From the NCBI GenBank assembly GCA_902790215.1, contig CADAQX010000004.1, positions 1 through 64,000 of the forward strand: a stretch of DNA of 64,000 bases, written 5' to 3'. Numbering within the stretch: the stretch's first letter is position 1; each line of letters opens with the position of its first letter. Under the pieces are notes generated by a model. It was not told the origin of the DNA and did no database searches. It saw nothing but the letters and a program-made list of their open reading frames with translations. Below are positions 18,284-27,727 of this stretch, in pieces. This stretch comes from an uncultured Bacteroidota bacterium. GTDB lineage: Bacteria; Bacteroidota; Bacteroidia; Bacteroidales; P3. The translations under genes and the position numbers were made by a program.

Positions 18284-19813
18284 ATGCATAACTCTTTCGA
18301 CAACGGGGTTCTATCCCCTCTGATGCAAAATATTACATCCTGCGCAGACCTCCCGGCATTCTTCATAGGCGGGAAATCATACACCTACCACACACTCGGC
18401 TGTCGCACCACTGCAATACGGCAAACACTGCAGAGCCGTTCCTGCCATCCCGGACAGCGCATAGCCCTTGCCGTGAACGACGACCTCGACACCTACGCAT
18501 CCATCCTAGCCCTGTGGCTGGAAGGCTGTGCCTACGTGCCGCTGCATCCCCTGCAACCCATAGCCCGGAACCTCGAAATCATCAAGCAGACCCAGCCCAC
18601 TCTCATCTTGCACACCTCCCCCGGTTCAACCCTCGCTTCCGAAGCCGCCCGGCAAGGATTCGACACCCTGTGCACCGCTCAGCTGGACGACATCCAAGGC
18701 CTGGCCTGCGACCCCGTGCCGACCCCCGACGAAAGTCTTGCCTACATCCTCTTCACCTCCGGCAGCACAGGAACCCCCAAAGGGGTATGCATATCGCGGG
18801 GAAACCTGGCAGCCTTTATCGACTCCTTCTGGAAAACAGGCATCACCGTCAACCCTGCCGACCGGTGCCTTCAGGCTTTCGACCTCACATTCGACGTAAG
18901 CATCCAGGCCTTCCTCACCGCCCTGCTTCGTGGCGCATGCGTCTACACCATACCCTACGGACAAGTCAAATACCTCCATGCCGCACAACTGATCATAGAG
19001 CAGAGCATCACCCATGCCGCCATGGCGCCCTCCATGCTCACCTACCTCCGGCCATACTTCTCCCAACTCAACCCCCGCAGCCTCAAAGTCACAATCCTCA
19101 CTGCCGAGGCATGCCCCATAGAACTGGCCGAGGCATGGTTCGCCTGTGCCACCGAAACGGACATCTACGACTTCTACGGTCCTACCGAGGGGACAATCTA
19201 CTGCACCTGCCACCGGCTCAAACGCCACGGCGGCAACCCTGCCGCACACGGCATGGCCGCCATCGGTCAACCCCTGGCAAACGTCACGGCCATACTGGTG
19301 GACGAAGACGGAAACCCCGTCGCCAAAGGAGAAAAAGGCGAACTGTGCATTGCTGGAAGACAAGTGACACCGGGCTATTGGAACAACGAGCAAAAAAACA
19401 CAACTGCATTCTTCTCCCGGCGTGAAGGCGACACAACTGTCCGCTACTATCACACCGGCGACCTGTGCCAACTCAACAGCGACGGCAATATACTCTACTA
19501 CGGACGTCTGGACCAGCAGACAAAGATACAGGGCTACCGCGTGGAACTGGGCGAAATAGAGTACCACGCACGCCAATTCAGCCAGCACCGCGCCGTGGCG
19601 ACAGCCTACACCAACCAGCGGGGACTTACTGAAATTGCCCTCTTTGTAGAAACCGCCCCCACCGACACCACATCCCTCTCAAACCACCTTGCCGAACAAC
19701 TGCCCCACTACATGTTGCCGTCACAGATTGTGTGTGTGCCCGAATTCCCGCTCAACAAGTCGGAAAAAATCGACCGTCCCGCACTTGCAAAACTATTGGA
19801 CACACAGCATTGA
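18284..19813 (+). CDS. Adenylate-forming amino-acid (or acid) ligase, DltA-like
   Basis: A 509-residue ANL-superfamily enzyme. Core motif FTSGSTGTPKG at 157-167, DFYGPTEGT, YHTGDL, GYRVELGEIE, and the C-terminal catalytic Lys in NKSEKID. The layout (no transporter, stand-alone adenylation domain) resembles DltA, which activates D-Ala and loads it on a carrier protein. The carrier gene and a GNAT gene follow, so the three likely activate, carry and transfer an acyl or aminoacyl group to the glycan. The substrate is not deducible by eye. Confidence 0.85.
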   Translation: MHNSFDNGVLSPLMQNITSCADLPAFFIGGKSYTYHTLGCRTTAIRQTLQSRSCHPGQRIALAVNDDLDTYASILALWLEGCAYVPLHPLQPIARNLEIIKQTQPTLILHTSPGSTLASEAARQGFDTLCTAQLDDIQGLACDPVPTPDESLAYILFTSGSTGTPKGVCISRGNLAAFIDSFWKTGITVNPADRCLQAFDLTFDVSIQAFLTALLRGACVYTIPYGQVKYLHAAQLIIEQSITHAAMAPSMLTYLRPYFSQLNPRSLKVTILTAEACPIELAEAWFACATETDIYDFYGPTEGTIYCTCHRLKRHGGNPAAHGMAAIGQPLANVTAILVDEDGNPVAKGEKGELCIAGRQVTPGYWNNEQKNTTAFFSRREGDTTVRYYHTGDLCQLNSDGNILYYGRLDQQTKIQGYRVELGEIEYHARQFSQHRAVATAYTNQRGLTEIALFVETAPTDTTSLSNHLAEQLPHYMLPSQIVCVPEFPLNKSEKIDRPALAKLLDTQH

Positions 19814-19978
19814 ATTAATTGCTTGAACGCTTGATTGTGTTATGTTGATATGTTGATACGTTGATATGATGCGAGCCGTATAAACTTATCAATTTATCAA
19901 CGGATAACGTATTTACACAATCAGACACTCAAGCAATCACTTAAGCAATCAAGCAATTAGACAATCAAGCAATTAAAA
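19811..19978 (+). repeat. Iterated-word hairpin repeat, class C copy 2
   Basis: Core GATGCGAGCCGTATAAAC at 19868-19885 between GTTGATATG-type words and TTATCAAC words, then CAATCAAG words. Opposite orientation to copies 1 and 3. Confidence 0.85.
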
Positions 19979-19980
19979 AA

Positions 19981-20226
19981 ATGACACGACAAGAAATCAT
20001 TGATAAACTGCAACCCATCGCCCAAAAAGTCTTTGCCCAGCCCGGGCTGGCACTGCGCGACGACCTGTGCGCCGCCAATCTGCCCGCCTGGACATCCCTC
20101 TCATTCACCCAGTTCCTGACGGAAATCGAGACGGTCTTTAACATCAAGTTCAAGATAATGGAGATACTCCACATGCAGACAATGGGTTCCATCATCGACG
20201 CCACAATGACGCACCTGCCAGAATGA
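19981..20226 (+). CDS. Acyl/peptidyl carrier protein
   Basis: An 81-residue acidic helical protein. The phosphopantetheine attachment segment reads PAWTSLSFTQFLTEIE with Ser39 in the expected position; the usual Asp before that Ser is Thr. It lies between the adenylating enzyme and a GNAT gene whose start overlaps its stop by four bases, supporting a role as carrier for that pathway. Identification rests on length, helix pattern and context. Confidence 0.75.
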   Translation: MTRQEIIDKLQPIAQKVFAQPGLALRDDLCAANLPAWTSLSFTQFLTEIETVFNIKFKIMEILHMQTMGSIIDATMTHLPE

Positions 20227-21284
20227 ACACACCGCAACCCACCATCAAGCTATTCACCGCGCACCAACTTCGCGAGTGGCTCTACAGCAACCAACCTGCC
20301 GAAGGGCTATCGGAAGCCGTCATCTCGCGTGCCCGTGCAGCTGCAATCGTCCACAACCCGTACATCAAAGACCAAGACCCCGTGGCCGCTGCACTCTACG
20401 AAGGGGACGAGCTGGCGGCATTCACGGCTTCATTCCCTGACCGCATAGGGGATAAAACGTACCACTGGTTCAGCACCCTATGGTGTCATCCCGCCCACAG
20501 GGGAAAAGGATACGGCCTTCTGGTGGTGGGAAGTCTATGCGAAGAGTTTGGAGCGGAAAACTGCCTGGACATGTGGGGAGCGCCCGAAACAGTGGGCATC
20601 TTCCGTTACCTGGGACACAACACCACCTCCTTCCCCGAATATCAATTTGAACCCAAGCATATCCAGAGAGGTACGCTCAAAGGAGAGGCTGCCCATCTGC
20701 TGAACTGCATGCACCGCATGAGCAGAAAGATGAAACACAAGCCTGTTCTCCCCTTTAAAGAAATAGACTACACGCTAAGATACATCAATCACATCGACAA
20801 CAACACATATCGTTTCATCAGACAGTATAGCGGCAACGACCTCATCCCGCGTTCCCAAGAAATGATGAACTGGATCCTCTCCCATCATTTCAAACGTTGC
20901 ACGCCCCTCATGAACAAAGAGTCCCAAACAAATCCTTTCGACGACAGAGACTCTCGCTATTGGATGAGCGGTGTGTGCGTCATTGTCAAGAACCAAACAG
21001 TAGGCTTCTATATTATCCGCAATGCCGACAGCGAACTCTCTGTCAAATACCTATACTACCGTCCCGAATACCGCGACAGCGTATTCCACTCCATATCACA
21101 ACATATCGCCGCCATCGGCAATCCAAGATTCTCCACCCGCAACAGAGAACTGGCCGATTATGTATCGTCACTGAACCAGTTTGACCGAGAGACAGTCATA
21201 GGTGTCTCCTTCTCCTATCCCGATGCATTCTGCATTTCACCCACCTTCGTATCCCAAGGGGGGGACGGTGACGGGTTTGTTTAA
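20223..21284 (+). CDS. GNAT-family N-acyltransferase
   Basis: A 353-residue protein with a recognisable GNAT acyl-donor-binding motif (HPAHRGKGYG, residues about 84-93) in the N-terminal half; the C-terminal half (YWMSGVCVIVKNQTVGFYII) may be a second, degenerate GNAT-like domain. It is coupled to the carrier protein by an ATGA overlap, so it probably moves the carrier-bound acyl or aminoacyl group onto an amino sugar. A stretch of seven G bases near the 3' end is a possible slippage site. Confidence 0.75.
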   Translation: MNTPQPTIKLFTAHQLREWLYSNQPAEGLSEAVISRARAAAIVHNPYIKDQDPVAAALYEGDELAAFTASFPDRIGDKTYHWFSTLWCHPAHRGKGYGLLVVGSLCEEFGAENCLDMWGAPETVGIFRYLGHNTTSFPEYQFEPKHIQRGTLKGEAAHLLNCMHRMSRKMKHKPVLPFKEIDYTLRYINHIDNNTYRFIRQYSGNDLIPRSQEMMNWILSHHFKRCTPLMNKESQTNPFDDRDSRYWMSGVCVIVKNQTVGFYIIRNADSELSVKYLYYRPEYRDSVFHSISQHIAAIGNPRFSTRNRELADYVSSLNQFDRETVIGVSFSYPDAFCISPTFVSQGGDGDGFV

Positions 21285-21327
21285 TTGGACTTGATGCAAA
21301 TTAATACTAAAGTTTGACAAGCATAAT

Positions 21328-21450
21328 CAGTCTTTGATTGCTTGATTGTGTAAATACGTTGTCCGTTGATAAGTTGATAAGTTTATACGGCTCGCATCAT
21401 ATCAACATGTCAACGTATCAACATATCAACAAAACACAAGCATTCATGCA
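21328..21450 (-). repeat. Iterated-word hairpin repeat, class C copy 3
   Basis: Core GTTTATACGGCTCGCATC at 21381-21398, flanked by TTGATAAG and ATATCAAC words; same orientation as copy 1 and directly adjacent to repeat R1 copy 2. Confidence 0.85.
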
Positions 21451-21456
21451 ATCTCT

Positions 21457-21686
21457 ATCATGCGTCGTCATTTATTCGATCGTTATTCGATCGTTTTCCC
21501 TTTCTTCTCCGTTCCAGAAAGGGAAAAATGAGGGAAACATATCGAAAAACAATAAGACAAAGAACGACGCAACATCGAGCCCGGAAGGCACACAGAGGAA
21601 CGTTGGGGACATATATGCGACACTATCGGAACGCTGACGAAAGTTGACGTAATCCCTCACGGAATAAAAAGTAAATTACGCGCGAA
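21457..21686 (+). repeat. 230-bp dispersed MITE-like repeat R1, copy 2
   Basis: Same start (GCGTCGTCATTTATTCG) and end (AAATTACGCGCGAA) as copy 1, with scattered substitutions. Confidence 0.8.
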
Positions 21687-21785
21687 GAGGCAAGCTTCTC
21701 ACCGTGTCAGCGCAAAGGTCGCCAGCTGTATTGGACGGAAATAAGGGATGAAACTTGTCAATCTATAGTTAATAAATCTTTCATC

Positions 21786-22433
21786 ATGTACGCCAAAATA
21801 CTTCGACATATTATCCACTTCTACAACCGGATGCGTCTGCGTAATCGCGACTTCTCCCTTATCTCGAATACCTGCATCGGGGGGATTATGAGCCATGAGC
21901 TGAACCTGCAGTTTCGGTCGCCCATTATCAATTGTGCAATCTACGACCACGATGAGTTTTTTATCTTCTGCCGACACCTTGAGCACTATTTATCACTTCC
22001 TCTTGACTTCATACCCCCAAAATGGAACTACCCTATGGCTGTTCTCCATGGCGACTACGGCGATGTTACCATCTATTTCGTCCACTACCACAGTAACGAG
22101 GAAGCCCAAAAAAAATGGGAAGAACGAAAGACAAGAGTAAACCTCGACAATATCATCATCTTGATGGATGGGGACAACTGTAGCGACCAGCAGGTAAGGG
22201 CATTCGATACACTGCCATGGCAGCGAAAAGCCATCATCACTATGAAAGAGTATCCCGAAATAAAATCTGTCTGGGCAATAACCCATCCCGACTATAAGCA
22301 GGGACAGATTCTTGAATACGGCCTCCTAAAACACTCCATACGATGGTTCGAGATGATGGATTACGTACACTTCTTCAATACTGGCAAAATACGTGACAAT
22401 GCATTATTCCGCAATAAAAAGAAAAATCGTTAA
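21786..22433 (+). CDS. DUF1919-type polysaccharide biosynthesis protein
   Basis: A 215-residue protein matching the DUF1919 pattern known from exopolysaccharide loci: NRDFSLISNTCIGG near the start, LNLQFRSPIINCAI, YPMAVLHGDYGDVTIYFVHY, then an SDQQVRAFDTLPWQRKAIIT stretch. Function unproven; probably a sugar modification or transfer. Its 3' end overlaps the deacetylase gene by about 35 to 41 bases. Confidence 0.75.
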   Translation: MYAKILRHIIHFYNRMRLRNRDFSLISNTCIGGIMSHELNLQFRSPIINCAIYDHDEFFIFCRHLEHYLSLPLDFIPPKWNYPMAVLHGDYGDVTIYFVHYHSNEEAQKKWEERKTRVNLDNIIILMDGDNCSDQQVRAFDTLPWQRKAIITMKEYPEIKSVWAITHPDYKQGQILEYGLLKHSIRWFEMMDYVHFFNTGKIRDNALFRNKKKNR

Positions 22434-23136
22434 ACGGATAGACAAACTCTGCTGCCAGCCAATAGAGGTATTCGTCTTCCACGCTGTCTCTGACAGTTTC
22501 GACCCTGCCCTTAACAAGCAGGTCGACTGGTCTTCCTCAACCGAATTCAAACAACGCATTCTTTCATTCAAACAGCAGTACACTTTCATTTCGCTTGACG
22601 AAGCATACCATTGTCTGCACCGGGATCTCACACGACAAAAAAAGCTTGCCGTTCTTACCTGCGACGACGGTTTCGCCTCCATCCTTTCGATACTGCCATT
22701 CCTCGAACACGAACAGGTGCCCATCACGCTATTCATCAACCCCAAATATCTGGATGGGACAAGCATTCGCACAGGCTATGCCACAGCCCCAAAATACATT
22801 ACCCAAAATCAACTATTTGCACTCAAATCCAATCTGACAAGCATCGGCATGCACGGCTACGAGCACCTTGACGCCACAAAACAGACTCCTGAAGAGTTTG
22901 CCGAATCGGTTGACAAATGCATCAACATATTGTCCAGCCATCCTCGCTACATTCCTTTCTTTGCCTACACGTGGGGCAACCACAACGACACTACCGACCG
23001 CATACTGGCCGAAAAGAATATCGTTCCGGTTTTGTGCGACGGCGGAGCAACCCGTCGCTACTATAATGGCATATCGCGCAAACCTATCGACACCCAATAT
23101 CTGCAGTCTGAACTCGTTAATTCGTTAATTCGTTAA
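22399..23136 (+). CDS. NodB-like polysaccharide deacetylase family protein
   Basis: A carbohydrate esterase 4-like protein: TCDDGF in place of the classical TFDDG, and MHGYEH as the His-rich metal motif, so metal binding looks intact. An ATG at 22393 is equally possible; either way the gene starts inside the DUF1919 gene. The last residues (NSLIR) and the stop lie in TTAATTCG repeat words. Likely removes an N- or O-acetyl group from a glycan or glycan precursor. Confidence 0.75.
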   Translation: MHYSAIKRKIVKRIDKLCCQPIEVFVFHAVSDSFDPALNKQVDWSSSTEFKQRILSFKQQYTFISLDEAYHCLHRDLTRQKKLAVLTCDDGFASILSILPFLEHEQVPITLFINPKYLDGTSIRTGYATAPKYITQNQLFALKSNLTSIGMHGYEHLDATKQTPEEFAESVDKCINILSSHPRYIPFFAYTWGNHNDTTDRILAEKNIVPVLCDGGATRRYYNGISRKPIDTQYLQSELVNSLIR

Positions 23137-23200
23137 TTCGTGAGTCTTTGATGCGCCAAGGACTAACACATTAACACATTCACACATTAACACATTTGAC
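23113..23200 (+). repeat. Iterated-word hairpin repeat, class A copy 2
   Basis: Three TTAATTCG words, core at 23140-23169 (GTGAGTCTTTGATGCGCC then AAGGACTAACAC), then ATTAACAC-type words. The left end lies inside the deacetylase gene. Confidence 0.88.
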
Positions 23201-23205
23201 ATACA

Positions 23206-24027
23206 ATGTATATCTCAATCATAACCATAAACCGAAACAACAAAGCAGGCCTAAGGCAGACCGTTCAGAGCGTTGCCATACAGGAATCTAAGGATTTCGA
23301 ATATATTATTGTGGACGGAGCCAGCACAGACGGTAGTACAGATGTCATTCAAGAATACTCAAACATCAATAACCTACGATGGATTTCCGAACCCGATACG
23401 GGCATATACAATGCAATGAACAAGGGTATTCTAATGGCAACCGGTGAATATGTGTTGATGCTCAACTCCGGCGACAGTTTTACCAACCAACATGTTATCG
23501 GAGAACTTATTTCCGGGATAAAGGACAATGACTTTCCCGACATCCTTTTCGGGAACACAATAAAGACATGGCCAAATGGGAAGAAGAAGAAATCAATCCA
23601 CCAGAACAATGACTTTTCCATGATGACCTTTTACCTCGGTACAATCGACCACGTCGGGACATGCATCCGAAGAAGTTTATTCAGCCAATTCGGGATGTAT
23701 GACGAATCCCTGAAAATTTGTTCCGACTGGGCTTGGTTTATGAAAACGATTGTCTTTGGGAATATTAAGCCCATACACATAAATCTGGACACCATCTATT
23801 TCGACATGACTGGCATCAGCGAAGGTGGTGGACAGAATCGCGGGCTCATTATGGACGAGCGTAGAAAAACACTACAGAACACCCTGGTGCCATCTATTCT
23901 TTCCGATTACGACTATTGGGGAAAAGAATACCGCATGATTCAGCGGCTGCACCGTCACCCCTGGGCCTATAAATTGACGCATTTCATAGAACGCTGCCTT
24001 TTCAAAATCGAAAAATTGAAAAAATGA
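23206..24027 (+). CDS. Family 2 glycosyltransferase
   Basis: GT2 enzyme of 273 residues of the WcaA/colanic-acid type: ISIITINRNNKAGLRQTVQS, VDGASTDGSTD, NSGDSF, and the conserved MYDESLKICSDWAWF segment. Coupled to the next gene by a four-base overlap. Specificity unknown. Confidence 0.88.
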   Translation: MYISIITINRNNKAGLRQTVQSVAIQESKDFEYIIVDGASTDGSTDVIQEYSNINNLRWISEPDTGIYNAMNKGILMATGEYVLMLNSGDSFTNQHVIGELISGIKDNDFPDILFGNTIKTWPNGKKKKSIHQNNDFSMMTFYLGTIDHVGTCIRRSLFSQFGMYDESLKICSDWAWFMKTIVFGNIKPIHINLDTIYFDMTGISEGGGQNRGLIMDERRKTLQNTLVPSILSDYDYWGKEYRMIQRLHRHPWAYKLTHFIERCLFKIEKLKK

Positions 24028-24989
24028 GATTTTCTGTCGTAGTCCCACTCTACAATAAGGAACAATTCATACAACGCACACTACAGAGCATTTTCGACCA
24101 AACATTTGCCGACTATGAACTGATTGTAGTAGACGACGGCAGCACTGACCAATCCTACAGTAAAGCATGTGCCGTTGTCAAGAATAATGATCCCAATCAG
24201 CACGTTGTCACGCAAGAAAACGAGGGTGTGGCATCGGCCCGCAACAAGGGGGCCGCAATGGCAAAAGGGGATTACATCTGTTTCCTCGATTCTGACGATT
24301 GGTGGGAACCCGACTTTTTAGAAGAGATTGACAGGCTGATAACCGAATACCCTGATGCAGGTCTGTATGGCACTTCTTTCTATCTTGTCAAGAACGGGCA
24401 GCAGCGCGTGGCACCCATCGGCTTCGAACATGGGTTTATTAAAGGCTACATCAATTACTGCCAAACATATGCACGAACCCTCTGCATGCCTATCACATCC
24501 AGTTCCGTGGCCATTCCGCGGGCAGGTTTTATGGCAAGTGGGGGTTTTCGATCACACCTCACCCTAGGTGAAGACTTCGACCTCTGGATACGCTTGGCTA
24601 TCAGTTATCCCGTGGCCATGGTTAACAAACCGCTTGCCAACTACTTCCAAGACCTCCCCCCATCAAAAAGGGCGACACGACGACTCCACGACCCACGGCA
24701 CCACATGCTGTGGAATCTTGACTATCTTTCCAACGAAGAGGCAGCCAACCCAGACCTCAAGCTTTTGCTCGACAGGCTTCGCGGCAGTGGCCTATTCCGC
24801 TACTACCTCTCACACAACTATCACAACGAGGCACTCGAACAAATAGAAAAAATAGACTGGTCCCACATGCCGCGTTCTGTCTATCGGCTATATCATACAC
24901 CCCTGTGGTTCCAACGGATACGGTCATCGGTCCACAGCATAGGCTCGACAGTCAAACAGTCGCTAATTAAGTTGAAAGTTGAAAATTGA
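24024..24989 (+). CDS. Family 2 glycosyltransferase
   Basis: GT2 enzyme of 321 residues: VVPLYNKEQFIQRTLQSIFDQ, VDDGSTD, DSDDWWEPDFLEE (metal binding), and LGEDFDLWIRL. The C-terminal KLKVEN and stop are encoded by AAAATTGA-type repeat words, suggesting the original stop was displaced. Specificity unknown. Confidence 0.88.
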   Translation: MRFSVVVPLYNKEQFIQRTLQSIFDQTFADYELIVVDDGSTDQSYSKACAVVKNNDPNQHVVTQENEGVASARNKGAAMAKGDYICFLDSDDWWEPDFLEEIDRLITEYPDAGLYGTSFYLVKNGQQRVAPIGFEHGFIKGYINYCQTYARTLCMPITSSSVAIPRAGFMASGGFRSHLTLGEDFDLWIRLAISYPVAMVNKPLANYFQDLPPSKRATRRLHDPRHHMLWNLDYLSNEEAANPDLKLLLDRLRGSGLFRYYLSHNYHNEALEQIEKIDWSHMPRSVYRLYHTPLWFQRIRSSVHSIGSTVKQSLIKLKVEN

Positions 24990-25123
24990 AAATTGAAAAA
25001 ATGAATTCGTTAATTCGTAAATGTGTTAATTCGTGAGTCTTTGATGCGCCAAGGACTAACACATTAACACATTAACACATTAATACATTTATTCGTTCAA
25101 CTCTCAACTCTCAACTCTCAACT
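24970..25123 (+). repeat. Composite repeat: AAAATTGA words, class A hairpin copy 3, CAACTCT words
   Basis: Class A core at 25033-25062 between TTAATTCG words and ACATTA words, preceded by GTTGAAAATTGAAAATTG and followed by (CAACTCT)n at about 25097-25123. Confidence 0.85.
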
Positions 25124-25157
25124 GATACATATTAAATCACTTAATACTTTTCATACT

Positions 25158-26555
25158 TTGGTACCTTTCTTCCCAAAACAGATTTCAACTAGGGCCATTT
25201 TTATTTATATCCTATCGTTGGCCGCTATCAGCATTATATTCTTCAAGTATATGATGAAACTTGATTTCATCATCATAGGTATAGTATGGGTGTTGTTATT
25301 CTTCCTGCTGTCAAGCCGCTACACGGTTCGGTGGTCCACTCTTGACGATAAGAAGTTCGTTAGACGGCTGTTTTTCACCGCATTGATTTTCAGAATTGTT
25401 TGGGTTACTTTCTCGTATTTCTACTATTCTATTAAGACTGGGATACCCTTTGAGTTCAGTTCGAGCGATGCACTCGGATATCACGAGGCTGCTATCTGGT
25501 TCAGACAGGTTGGATGGAAAGCCATGTTCGATTATATTTCACGCGCCCCCATCGGCGACACTGGATATCCTGTGTATTTGACTTTGCTTTATTCCGTCAT
25601 CGGCCCCAACGTATATCTGGCACGATTGGTTAAGTCGCTGCTAAGCGCATTCACATGTGTGCTGATCTATAGGTTGTCAAGAAGGGTGATGAACGAGGAG
25701 ACGGGCAGGATGGCGGGGATTTTCTGCTGCCTGGCTCCCAACCTGATTATGTATTGCGGTATGCACCTGAAGGAGACGGAGATGATTTTTCTTACGGTGG
25801 CGGCATTGGAGCGCGCCGACAATCTGCTCCGGGGCAGGTCGGTTAACGTTTGGAATGTTTTGCTGACGGTGTTGCTTGTGGGCAGCCTGTTCACGTTCCG
25901 CTCGGTGCTGGGGTCCACAACTATTTTTGCCATTATAACGGCGCTGGTGTTTTCGAATTCTTCGGTGGTGGGGCGATGGAACCGTGTGGTGCTTATTTCG
26001 TGGGCTGTTCTTGCGCTGGCGGTGTTTGCCAGCGGCACGATTGCCAACGAGGCGCAGGCGTTGTGGCAGAGCCGGAACGACAACCAGATTGCCAAGCGCG
26101 ACTATCAGGTGCACAAGGGTATCAGGTGGGCGAAGTATGCCACGGGTACGGTGATGGCGCCGATGATGTTCGTGCTGCCGTTCCCCACGATGGTGGATGT
26201 GGACGAGCAGTATAACCAGCAGTTGATTAACGGCGGCAACTATGTCCGGAACTTTATGGGTATTTTTGTCTTGATTGGTATTTTCGGTGCCGTCTTTGTC
26301 AAGAAACAATGGCGGGACTTGACAATGGTGGGTGCCTTTGCGATAAGTTATCTGGGTGTTATCAGCGCGAGCGGTTTTGCCAACTCGGAACGGTTCCTGC
26401 TGCCGGGTATGCCGTTTCTGTTGATTATTGCGGCCTATGGCGTGTCGCTGCTGAATGGGGGCAATTACCGCTGGGTTAAGATATGGTATGGGGTGGTTCC
26501 GCTGATGATTGTTGGATGGGCTGTGTTTAAGTTGGGTTCCAGAGGAATTTTGTAA
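25158..26555 (+). CDS. Multi-spanning membrane protein, probable GT-C-type glycosyltransferase (GT39-like)
   Basis: About 465 residues with roughly nine to eleven membrane segments. A large loop after the first helices carries SSSDALGYHEAAIWFRQ and GDTGYPVYLTLLYSVIG, which fits the external catalytic loop of GT39/ArnT-like lipid-linked sugar transferases; a Wzy polymerase is the main alternative. No ATG is available upstream of the first helix, so a TTG start at 25158 is used; the ATG at 25251 would drop that helix. Confidence 0.6.
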   Translation: MVPFFPKQISTRAIFIYILSLAAISIIFFKYMMKLDFIIIGIVWVLLFFLLSSRYTVRWSTLDDKKFVRRLFFTALIFRIVWVTFSYFYYSIKTGIPFEFSSSDALGYHEAAIWFRQVGWKAMFDYISRAPIGDTGYPVYLTLLYSVIGPNVYLARLVKSLLSAFTCVLIYRLSRRVMNEETGRMAGIFCCLAPNLIMYCGMHLKETEMIFLTVAALERADNLLRGRSVNVWNVLLTVLLVGSLFTFRSVLGSTTIFAIITALVFSNSSVVGRWNRVVLISWAVLALAVFASGTIANEAQALWQSRNDNQIAKRDYQVHKGIRWAKYATGTVMAPMMFVLPFPTMVDVDEQYNQQLINGGNYVRNFMGIFVLIGIFGAVFVKKQWRDLTMVGAFAISYLGVISASGFANSERFLLPGMPFLLIIAAYGVSLLNGGNYRWVKIWYGVVPLMIVGWAVFKLGSRGIL

Positions 26556-26635
26556 GTTTAGAGTTTAGGGTTTAGAGTTGAGAGTTTAGAGTTTAGGGTT
26601 TGGAGTTTAGGGTTTAGAGTTTAGAGTTTAGAGTT
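26555..26635 (-). repeat. Tandem (TTTAGAGT)n repeat
   Basis: Reverse complement of the ACTCTAAA tracts, about ten units with GGGTTTAG variants, filling the whole space between two genes. Confidence 0.9.
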
Positions 26636-27727
26636 ATGAAGGTTTTGTATTTGATTGGGGGGTTGAATACGGGGGGAAAGGAGAGGCTGCTTTTGGATGT
26701 GCTGCAGCTGCAGGACGGCCTCCCGTTTGAGGCGTTCTGCATTTATCGCAAGTCGGGGAATCTCGAAAAGCAATTTCGCAATGCCAGCAGGAACACGTTT
26801 CACCTTCCGTCACGAAACGTTGTTGGATTTCTGCTACGCCTGCGGAGGATTATCAAGCGAGGCGGGATTCGGCTGGTCCACGCCCAGAGTTCGTTCGATT
26901 CGCTCTTGGCGGCGGCGGCTTCGTTGGGTATGGGGGTGCGGATTGTTCAGACTGTCCACAGCTATGAGTTTGCCCGCACTGGATGGAGTTCGCTCCTCGA
27001 CAGGATGGCTTTCAGGCTGTGCGACCGGGTTGTTTTTGTGAGCCGGCAGCAGTTGAACCATTATGCCTCGGTGTATCACCTGTCGCCCAATCAGCGGGAG
27101 AAACAGGCGGTGGTGTATAACGGGATTGACTTTTCGCGCTTCGGCCTGAGGGCGCGTGCAGGGGGAGGGAGGCTGAATATGGCGATGGTGGGGAATTTCG
27201 TCCCCGAGAAGGATCAGTACTTTGTGTGCCGGTTTCTGGAACGACTGCATTCGTCGGGGGTCGACTTTGATTTTTATTTTGTCGGCGCAAGGAACGGGAA
27301 CCACCCGGAATGCTACGACCGCGCAGTTGCCTTTTGCGAGCAGCACGGGCTGAACGACTGTGTGCATTTCCTGGGGGGCTGCGACGATGTGCCCGGGCTG
27401 CTGGGCAGGATGGATGCCTTTGTCTATAGCTCGATGAGCGAGACTTTCGGCATTGCGGTTGTGGAGGCCATTGCGACGGGGCTGCCCACTTTTGTGAACG
27501 ACCTTGACGTGTTTTGTGAAATCACCCAGCAGGGCAAATGGGCGGTGTTGTACAGGTCGGGCGACCTGGACGACCTCTGCAACAGGTTCGCTGATTTTAT
27601 AAATGATTCCGATGCCTATTATGCCTCGGCAAAGGAGAATGCACTAGAAGTGCGGAATCTCTATTCCATCAACACACATGTAGAAAATCTGAAAAATATA
27701 TATTTACAAAACTCGTTAATTCGTTAA
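26636..27727 (+). CDS. Family 4 glycosyltransferase
   Basis: GT-B-fold enzyme of 363 residues: N-terminal GGLNTGGKERLLLD, VHAQSSFDSLL, then VVYNGIDFSRF, MVGNFVPEKDQ, and the donor-binding SMSETFGIAVVEAIATGLP with the conserved second Glu. The final residues (NSLIR) and stop are in TTAATTCG repeat words, as in the deacetylase at 22399. Specificity unknown. Confidence 0.88.
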   Translation: MKVLYLIGGLNTGGKERLLLDVLQLQDGLPFEAFCIYRKSGNLEKQFRNASRNTFHLPSRNVVGFLLRLRRIIKRGGIRLVHAQSSFDSLLAAAASLGMGVRIVQTVHSYEFARTGWSSLLDRMAFRLCDRVVFVSRQQLNHYASVYHLSPNQREKQAVVYNGIDFSRFGLRARAGGGRLNMAMVGNFVPEKDQYFVCRFLERLHSSGVDFDFYFVGARNGNHPECYDRAVAFCEQHGLNDCVHFLGGCDDVPGLLGRMDAFVYSSMSETFGIAVVEAIATGLPTFVNDLDVFCEITQQGKWAVLYRSGDLDDLCNRFADFINDSDAYYASAKENALEVRNLYSINTHVENLKNIYLQNSLIR

